From assembly GCF_051020765.1 (NCBI RefSeq), contig NC_134944.1:3968001-4032000 (forward strand): DNA of 64,000 bases, given 5' to 3'. Positions 25,631 to 35,400 of the stretch are shown in pieces. A model generated the notes under the pieces. That model had not been told where the DNA came from. It searched no databases and worked only from the letters and a program-made list of their open reading frames with translations. Positions within the stretch are counted from its first letter, which is position 1, and each line of letters opens with the position of its first letter. Origin of the DNA: Lasioglossum baleicum (Eukaryota > Arthropoda > Insecta > Hymenoptera > Halictidae). The position numbers were made by a program, and so were the translations under genes.

Positions 25631-26749
25631 TCTCTGAAAGGAGACAAATGAAAAGAATTTCTTGTATATTTTGATTAAACAACATTTAATCGCGAACGAA
25701 GGTGTGCGCAGGACGTTTCAAACGGATTGCGATGGCGTAGATGTAGATAAAAGTAGTAGGGGTCCGTTGTAAAGCGGACGGATATTAGAAACGTTGCACG
25801 CAGTGCGGGTCGCATCTCCGTGGCGCTATCAAAACTGTGGAACGAAGAGGGGTGTTCGGCGTGAAAGCTAATGGATCTGGTGGCACGATGTTATCACAGG
25901 AACTAAGATTGAATGAACGACAAACACGGAGGCGGGTCTTGACCGATAAGGGTCAAAGTACGAAACTCGAAATCCGGCGGGATCTGTCGGTAAAACCTGT
26001 TTGCGAAGTGAAGCGAGATAACGATAACACACACGCGCTCTTTCCCCGTGAATATTCATGATTAAACGAATGCAAATTACGAACATTTAATGTTTGCTAG
26101 CGCGAGCAATATTTAATTAAACGATATATTTTATGCGTGTGCATCGTAAAACAAACGTTACGATTTAATTAAAGTTAGTATGCCACGCGGCTATGTCGTC
26201 CGCGTCCTTCCCGATCATTCCCAGAAATTGTAATTCTATCACGAGAGCGTTACGTTTCTATGTGAAACGAACATTTACCTTCGCTACTTTTCACTGTACA
26301 ACAAATTAGCATACAAACATCTGCGCAATAAAGAAGGGAACCATGCAAATGCGACATCTGCGGCGCCGGGTTCATCGTGGAGCTCGTGCTGGTTTACTCG
26401 GTAATGAAAAGTTGCATTGCGGAATTAATACAAATGATTTCATACTGGATTTATCGCTGCGGGTCGAATCTCCACAGTCTGCTGCGTTATATTTTATTCA
26501 AAATCTTTCAGAACGAATCAATGGACTATCGAGCCGGAATTTATGTGGACGCCCTATATTTCAGCTGGTATTAAAATTTTATTGAAAAATCTTTGAACAC
26601 ACTGAATATTTTCTCCCTTAATAGGTTCAATAGGTTGAAACTGATATATGTATACATAGTATTTTTAAATTGGTCTAATGTTTCCACTGTTTGAAATTAC
26701 ACCCACTCATTTTTGTCATAAATGCATAAAATCCGCTGACTTAGATATC

Positions 26750-26850
26750 GACATAGTTAATAATGTAAATAACATTTTGAATAGTGGTACAGCAATTTTT
26801 AGAGGCGCCTCTTTCTCTCTCAGAGTGGTCATTTGAGTGCTAAGGGTTAA
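26750..26850. mobile_element. TTAA-family MITE, partial copy
   Basis: Contains ACATTTTGAATAGTGGTACA and AGAGGCGCCTCTTTCTCTCT, and ends GAGTGCTAAGGGTTAA with TTAA at 26847-26850. A TA-family end (GCATAAAATCCGCTGAC) lies just to its left, at about 26722-26740. Confidence 0.6.
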
Positions 26851-27273
26851 AATTGCAGAAACAGGACAATGGTCAACGAATCCTCGCTATCTTGAAAAGC
26901 CAGTCATTTACGAAATCGCAGCCCAGCATGACGTGCATGGGGGTGAAATCCGGTGCGGAAAGAGGCCCGTTACGGGAAGTGTCATGGGGTAGAGAAGGTT
27001 ACCACCGGAAAGCCGCAGGGGAAGCAGGCCTAAGGGTTCGCGCCCACCGGGCAGACCGGTAATTAACACGACGCGTCTGCAGATTTGCGACGCTACAATC
27101 GTTATTGTGAACGGAAACCGGAACGCTGGCGGCGTACGTGTTTACCGAAAATGCGCGGCAAGTCGTCTGCTCCGAAAACTGATTTATTGCCGCGAGGAAC
27201 TCGCACAGGACGGTCGCCGAACATGGAATTGTTCGAGTTGTCACGATTTTAAAACAACGTTGAAATTCCCAAT

Positions 27274-27425
27274 TAGACTGCGGATGTTTATGCAATTTTA
27301 AATTTTTATAGACAAATTTGAAGAAAGTGGCATCAAACAAAATTCTATTTTGAAAGGGGACCACCTTCTTAGTTCCAAAACAAATAAAAATCTGACTAAA
27401 TTCTATCGAAATTGTAGAAAATTTT
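27274..27425. mobile_element. TA-family MITE, left part
   Basis: Starts TAGACTGCGGATGTTTATGC, then ATTTTTATAGACAAATTTGA, AAAGTGGCATCAAACAAAAT and ACAAATAAAAATCTGACTAA, the longer internal version of the family. The right end is missing. Confidence 0.65.
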
Positions 27426-28803
27426 AGAATAACTGTTATTTTTGGTCCCTGGTCTGTTGCCAAGACATTCAAGAAAAGGCACGTTGACAAACAGAAGACG
27501 GTATAAACAACTTTTCTAAAAAGCCCTGCAGAAATATTTGGAGATAAAATTGAAAGATGAAGGAAGTCGGTCGAGCATGTTAATTAGCAATTAGGATTGG
27601 CGAAAGGGCGTAAATATATTTCGAGGCTGGGGATGTTCTTGGTAGTGACGGAAATGAAATGGTTAACGACGGAACAATGGGTGCCTGGTTGAACCTATCC
27701 ACAATGACGTTATGGTTAATTATCTGCTGGGAAGCAAGGCTGACACCGACTCGAGCACGGTGACGTGCCCGTTAATTTTGTAGGTAATTAGTGGAACAGA
27801 GGCGTTCGACTGCTTGCGCCGGCAGAAACGAATGCAAAAGTGCGCGCGAAATGTGCTGATTGCATTACCGGAAAGACGAATAGCCGTTTCGGTGAATGGG
27901 CTCGTTAACTTGCGCACTTACAAATTGGCCGTCATTTTGGTTGCCAGTTCCATTCACCCCTAGGCAGTAGCTATATAGCTAGCTGCCTTTTTTCGGCTAA
28001 CGACGAAAATCCACCGATGCTGGATAAGACGACCCAGAGATTAGACGCTAATGATTCAGCCAATCTCTGCGTTGGCCGCGCTTCATTAAGCTTCGCACCT
28101 GAAAAACGAAAATTGTCCTGGCAAATCACTTTGCTAATCTCCAAGTGATTCAGTCGCGGTCCCGAAGTTCAGTTGATATTTTTGTCAGGAAGAAACTGCA
28201 CCCTCCATGTTGTTTCAGTTAGGAGACGAAACATCTCGATTTGTTCGCAAGGAGATATCGAAAGAGGAATATAACTTTATCGAACTCCTCTCGCATTCTC
28301 CGATAATGCTAGTATTCTCGGATGCATCTGCGTACAAGACGTCCCGGCTCATAAGAATTGAACGTCGACCCTGTTGTTACGTTGTCTCATCATTCCGAGG
28401 TATTGTTTCGCGAAGAAAGCTTCGTTTCGCCCTTCTAAAACTGAATTTAGCCGAAATTATGGAAAATCATTCGTACACTTTTTCAAAATTGGACGCAACA
28501 GAAGTATTAGTTACTATTTACATTACTAGCTAAAGTGTAGATAATTTGTGTTTTATTTTTATTGGTCGCAATTGGGTTTCATTTCATAAAATTTTCATAA
28601 AATGAAAAAATCATATGCAATGGAATTATTCTAGGTCAGAAGAAATGCTTAATCCTTCTAACTCCTCAAAAAAACTGAAGCTGTTGGGTCGAATTTTGAA
28701 AAAGTGATTTGTTCCTAAAATGTGTACGAACACATTCTACACCCACTGCATTTGCACTTTCATAAAAAATGTTACAATTCCACCAGTCTAACGTGCAGCA
28801 CAT

Positions 28804-28809
28804 TTTATT
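28804..28809 (-). promoter_or_regulatory. Poly(A) signal candidate for the exchanger
   Basis: AATAAA on the minus strand only 7 nt past the stop codon. A second copy is at 28552-28557, about 260 nt past the stop. The distal one leaves a more usual 3' untranslated length; either could be used. Confidence 0.4.
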
Positions 28810-28816
28810 ACAAAAG

Positions 28817-29187
28817 TTATGGCACAGTATCATCCGGCCGATGATCAGTGCCGAGTGGATGGATCAGTTTTAACTCGCTTAGGAACTGGATCAGTATAAA
28901 AGAAAAGTATAACGAGTACAAAAGGTATCCGTAGGATCGTCGAGCGATTGAGCCGGTGATGTTCATGTAAATAATGGTCGTCAGTAATGAACACAGGAGG
29001 AACGCGAAGCAGCCGGGCGCCATGTCGCTCATTCTCATACGCGCGATGTGATTGGGATGTTTCGCGGCGTCCATCGCATAAGTTAACCCTAATCCCAAAA
29101 GTGTATTAAACATTGGTCCACCGAAACAAGCCGCGTATCCCATCCGTGGATATCCCTGTTTAGCTATGGCGATGTTTGATATCATAT
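28817..29187 (-). CDS. NCLX-like exchanger, exon 9 (alpha repeat 2 end and C-terminus)
   Basis: Begins with the Asp of GNSIGD, then SNIAIAKQGYPRMGYAACFGGPMFN, the family hallmark after alpha repeat 2 (named here by its ends and the GYAACFGG core). Two more helices follow, and the stop TAA is at 28817-28819. The acceptor is CTGCTTACAG. Confidence 0.95.
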
Positions 29188-32100
29188 CTGTAAGCAGATT
29201 CCAACGCGTACGTATTAATTGCCAGTTAACGCCCGAATGAAGCGTTGTTCAGACACTCGCGTTGCCCAGTTACTATCCACATAATTTCTCTCTAAATATT
29301 TAATGAATTCACGATCACCGCTATTGCCAATTCGGACAGCGTGATTATGGTGTCGGGGGTGCGCGCGCGCGAAGGCTACAGAACGATTAAGGGTTGTTCT
29401 ACTGTGATTCGCATACTACTCTGTGCTACTCTAGTAGCTAATTCTTACAATCAATTAATCGTACCTGAATGAGGCTGTACAATTGTAACTGTATAAATTA
29501 ATTTAATTATAAATTTCGTTAACGTTAAGCAGCCTGAACTTGTTAATGTTCCCCTAAACATATCAGATGATCGCATAAGTTCGTGCCCGATTTGAAAATA
29601 AAATTCAATGGTCAAATTGTGAAGAATACAGCTTTAATAATCATTTATATAATCACCATTCTTTTATAATTGTAGAATTACTTTAATTGGTTATTTAATT
29701 TAGTAAGTTCTTTTTTTTACAAATTTTTTAGCAGCTTGGATCGCATACTTCCCTTTTTTGTAATAAAATTTCAAAATGTATCGAATTTCTTCTTCGTTTT
29801 CACTCATTTTCAAAACGTAATAACTTTTGACTAAATAATCGAATATCACAATTTGTTGTTTGTAATTACTCACTGATATGTCGCCTTCCAGACTCACTCA
29901 AGTAATGCCAGATCCGATTAATATTAACAGAGGTATGACATGGTAACTCCATATATCGGGAGAATACGAAGAAACTTTTTCCCCAACCTAATATTAATTT
30001 GTAGTCTCAAAATAAGAATTTCTGCAAATACGTTGAATACAAAAGGTTTTAAATAATCCAAAAATACATTTTGGTTGGATACGTAAGGGTTAAAAAATAT
30101 AAATTAAGATAAATTGTACGATAAAATGCCTCGTCCGAATTATTCGACAGGTACGCCAGTGAATCCTCTGAAATTATGTGGATGGTGAACTGGTAACATA
30201 ATTTGGCTACTTACCCCCTATGCTATTACCCCATGCGAGGAACGTGATACCGAGCATGGCGTCCGATATACTGAAAGCGTAGCCCACGCATTGGAGAACT
30301 GCCATCACTTCGCCGGCTATCAAATAGACCGTCAGCATGGCAGCCAAGAATCCAAAAAACGCGAAAGCCTATAAATCATCCCCATTAATTTATAAAATAT
30401 TATGAATTCTAGCACAACACTTCACAAAGGCATTTCTCAAGTACAAGACTGTGAGAGGAATCGATTTTTCTCACCACACTTGAAGAAATTCGAAAAAAGT
30501 CAATGGGAGTCGTGAAGGCAAAGTACTCACATTATGATACTTAGGTATACGGTCCTCCTCGGTTTTAAGGAATACAATTACACCAATTACCGTGCTGATA
30601 ACGGGGAATATCGCCAGAATTGGAACGGGGCCAATATAGCCGTGCCAGACTGCAAAAGAACGGTGAAAATGAGACGACAGTTAAATTGACTAATCGGATC
30701 GTTTCGCCACTGTATTTGCCATATAATGGCGCGGAGAGACAGCATAAATTTCACATTTCTCAACAAATAACGCAGTTAATGTTACTTCATTCTTTTGCTT
30801 CAAAACGTTCCGCAAATTTGAGAAATATTGCGAAACCTCGGAGAAAACGTTAAAAATTGTTTCGCTCGCAGTAGAAGGGCTGCTGTTTCAAAAACCGCAA
30901 TATTGGGGGATCCTTTTACGAAATAACTTGAAAAAGAAGTTCCCGGGTAAAGAATATGCACGGCTCCGTTTTTCGATATGTCGTGAGTGTACGAGTCGTC
31001 GAAACGTGAACGTCGAACAATTTATTTAACTGAACACCGGCGATTTGCAAAATAAAGAGAAGGAAAAAAGCGGTCGCTCGTATTTCACCGCGGCAGGAAA
31101 TATGTCTGGGTGAGAGCTTGAGCTTTTATTAGTGGCGGCGATTTATAACAGCAGTCGTAGAAGTCGCAACAATTAATACGACTAACCGTTTAATAGAAAC
31201 AATGCCAACGTCGGTGTCACACACAGCTGGATGCAATTTAGCAGTTTGGACCAGCCTCTCTTCGCGGCAGTGGTGTTCACAAGTGGGATAAAGAATTGTA
31301 GGAGGAACATTACAGGTGCCCGGATAATTAAAACGAATTTCAAAACTTTATTCGCGTTTGCCCAGTCCTCTTCGCCTATGGGCGTGATGTCGTACAGGAA
31401 CTCTTGGAACAGTCCTTTCGGCCTGCCAGTGTCTTCTTCATCCAGCGACAGTTGGTCTTCTACTTTAGGTGCTCTTTTCAGCATTTCCCTTTGACGTTCG
31501 GTGGCGATCGCTACGTCTGTAAAGCAGGATAGGATTGTTGCCATTCTCCTTGGGCGAGAAAATTCGGGAAATCCAAGTTTCGATCCTGGAGGATCGACGG
31601 TTCAAAAGTTACGAGTGTTTAAAGTTCAGCGATTTTCAGTGCTTTTGACCACTTTCTAACCACCAACCGACTATACTATACCTTCTCTTTGAAATCCTGT
31701 ATGTGATTCTATATATTTTAATTACGATGATACCTTGTCCCAGAACAAAGTATGAAAAATACTATAAATCTCTCAACTTTAAACCCGCGTAACTTTTGAA
31801 CCGTTGATCTTCCAGGACCGAGACTTGGATTTCCCGCATCTTGTCGCCAAAATCTACTGGATAACACAGGAAAAGGGCAAAAATTGGAAAGGAGCAGCCA
31901 TAGGTGGACGCGTGCAAGATGCATGGGACTCTAATTGAATGACTTTTTCGAGAGCAGGTGATCAATCGTTGAGACAGCGTTCGTACCGAGCTTAGTACGT
32001 AGACCAAACGCGCGTGACCTCACGGGAATCATCGGAATCGTAGCCACGTCCTCGTTCTCCAAGTAAGTGCGCAGGACGTCTGGATCCGATACACTTGGGA

Positions 32101-32435
32101 TCCTGCCTGCAAAAGTACGTAAGGAAGTGTTCGAGGGTAAGGATCGATAGGTGCAGCGGCGCAGGCAACTCTTTTGTCCTTTAGCCCCGGCTATGTCGGG
32201 ACGGATCGCCTCGAAATACTTTTACTCTTTCTGCGAACCAGACGACGCCTAATGATTGACTTCTCTTGCATACTAACTATGCAAAACGAGGAAAAAAAAA
32301 GAAATAAAAGAACGAGCAGGGGAAAAAAGGAAACAGAAAAGGGCGGGGAACAGGAAAACCAGCCGCGTTCTGCATGTCAAACAGACGCTCGAAGCATTCG
32401 AACGTAAGTACTTTACTCTTTGTCGTTTTATCGAC

Positions 32436-32475
<40 letters not shown>

Positions 32476-35400
32476 TCCGACTCTAATGAACTGCAGTTAC
32501 CGCTGCTTTCGACTCACGGCGGAACGTCACGTTGCCCACATTCGTATCGTTCAACAATGAAGCCGTAAATGCAGTTGCAAACGTAACCGGAGCGAATGTC
32601 CCACGTTTGTCTAATGCTCGCGCCACTGAAATTTCACGGATTGCTAAGCGCTGCAACGCCACTATGGAATGGAATCCCGTTTCTCGTGGCCAGACGTCAA
32701 TTTTTCAAGTTTCGAACATCGAAAAAGTTTTTCTTACTGTAAAGTGACAACCCTTTAACATGTACTTTTTACTTCGTAATATTCTCACTGGTATCGAGCC
32801 GAATTCAACGACCTATGATAATATAAATAGCCTGCGGATGTTCATACATTTTCCAAGTTTTGTAGTCAAATTTTAAGGAAGTGGAATAAAGTGAAATCCT
32901 ATTTTCAATGGGAAAAATTGTGCAAAGCTCTGTCGAATTTGATACTCTTTGAAAATTAAAAAATTTTAATTGTTTTGGCCACGAAAACCGGATTCCCAGT
33001 TCACAGTGCAACGTGAGGCACGCGTGTCGTCCGTCCCGTGTATGAACAACGCGTATCTCGAATGTTTAAGACATTTCCAATCCGTCGAAGAAGTACGACG
33101 AGTATACTCTTCCATGTAACTCCCACCGAACGATAGAGACTTTCTAATTAAAGCATAACTATCCGCTGCTTGTACTGTTCGGAATTCTCTATCCAATTTC
33201 ATAGCCTCATTTCCAAGAATAATATTACATCGTAGTCGCGTTAAAGCTCTGCAACGAAATTAGAGCGAAAGTTATTCTTTCAAATGAATTTCCCAGGGAA
33301 ATTGGTGCAAAGCATTTTTATCGTGCGGGAACGCGGAAAACCTTTGCTCCTTCCGGTTAAGGTTCGACCGGCTCTCTAACCCTTTTCTATCCCGAAAACC
33401 CCTGAAAAAACGAAACTCACTTTTCATCCTTTCCTCTCTGCGCTCGTGCATTTGCATTAATACCACCACCACGATGAACAGTACGTAGCACATCACGAAA
33501 CCTGAAACGGAAAATCGTATTCCCTTTCTTTCAATGTTAAACCCCTAACGAGTTTTATGGTTGCAGTGATTAGAACTTGTTCGCATATTTCGTTGACAAA
33601 GAGATAAATTTTCTGAAATTTTGAAAACAAGATTATTCGATGGAAATTCGTGCATTTGCAATTAATACCACCACCACGATGAACATTACGTAAATACAGA
33701 AAATCGTATTCCCTTTCTTTCAATGTTCAACCGCTAACGAGTTTTTATGGTTGCAGTGATTAGTTCTTGCCCGCAATTTCGTAGAAGAAGAGTAAAGTTT
33801 CCTAAAATTTTTAAAACAAGGTTATTCGGTGGAAATTCGTCGGCCAGATTGCGAGGAAACCAACGCCAGAAAGATCGCGGGGCTCCGCTTAATTAAATTC
33901 GCCCCGGAGTTATTGTTATTGCCGAATTAAACCGCGTGCTTATGGCTCGGCACGAATAAAAGTTTCCATTTTCGTCATGCGGAACGTATTCGATTCCCGT
34001 AGGTGCATTATGCATGCCCCTCCGCGAGCGTTTTTCGAGTAATTTCGGCCGAACGCGGAACCTCATTTCCGCGTGCTATTCTGATGAAATGAATTTCGTT
34101 TAAACGTCCGCGGTAGAATGTTTCAAAAGGTTCGAATCTATCTTTGAAGCTGTTGCTCTGTCCCGAATGCTTCCGTCGGGAAAACTGTGAGCGTAAATTC
34201 TGCGGCTAAGTTGTCTGTGGTGTACGGAGAGGGTTTTCACGATCAAGTAATTATTAAACTGCGGATTTCGTGCAGCTATTACAAAAAAATGGGTGGGTGT
34301 AATTTCAAACAGTAGAAAGATTTAAAGAATTTAAGAGTGTCAGCATTCTTGTCACAACTTAATAAATTTCTACCTGGGTCCTATGTCTTGCATTTGATGC
34401 AAACAATTTTTATTTTGCATGAACATTCGCAATCTAGAAATTATTGACAGAAAACATACATATATTAAGTGATTTCTCGCCAAATTTATGAAGAAAGTTA
34501 ACAAGTGTAATTATCGAAATTGTGGAAATGTTTCTGGTGGAAATTATGGAACAGGAATATTTATTGGAGCACGTATTAAGGAAGGTAAACCCGCCGACAA
34601 GCTTGAATTTCTACAGTGATTAGATATCGAACATCAAATGGGAAACTTCCAGCATCAGGTCTGGAGGGACCTATGCATTCTGGGCTTTTAATCCTTGGAC
34701 ATCGAACGCGCCATTAGGGTACTGGATGTGGGCCAGAATTATCAGCAATACACACTTCTACAAGACATGAACTTTTTCAAATTGCGTGCTGCAAGTTTAC
34801 CTGAGTACTCGCGTGCCTCTGTACACTACGCAGAGCTTAAAGTACCGACAAGACTCCTGACAAGAGTGTTTTTCCAAACAGAGATTTCGTCGAGGAAAAC
34901 TAAATTTTCCCTCCGAGTTCTCCTTGGACCACTTTGCTGCACGAGAGCTACACCTTCTAATTCCAGCAGCCTTTCCGAAGCCCGTAGCCTTCACTTCTGC
35001 CGCGCACAAGGTTTTATGATACTCCAATTGCTATTAAGGCGTGGAACGAAACTCGGAGCTATCTTTTTCTGAAATTAGGATTTGGAGTTCCCCTGACAAT
35101 AAACGCGGGGAGAAAACTGAACGAAACACCGAGATACTTCGAAAAACATTGCGTAAAACGTCAACCCAGTTGGACACTCGATTTATATTGTTTGGAGAAT
35201 GTTCAATGCTCACTCGAGAATGTTTAACATTTCCAAAAGCTCAACCGTTATCCGTTCCTCGTTTCACACACTTTATCTGTCCCTCGGTGTCAAATTGACA
35301 CACAAATTGATGATAAATATGTAGCAGAACAGTATAACTTATTTCGAGAAGTGTGAAATTGACACGAGGGACGGATAAGGGTTAACCAATAGACAGCAAA

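Larger units (their letters stand above)
25631..28803. other. Non-genic stretch downstream of the exchanger
   Basis: Holds the TTAA-family copy ending at 26850, TA-family parts at 26690-26740 and 27274-27425, and a TTAA-family scrap at 28616-28656 close to the exchanger 3' end. No coding region is supported. Confidence 0.45.

Noticed and set aside
34124..34141. GGTTCGAATCT, resembling a tRNA B box
   Set aside because: No A box at suitable distance and no cloverleaf could be drawn around it.
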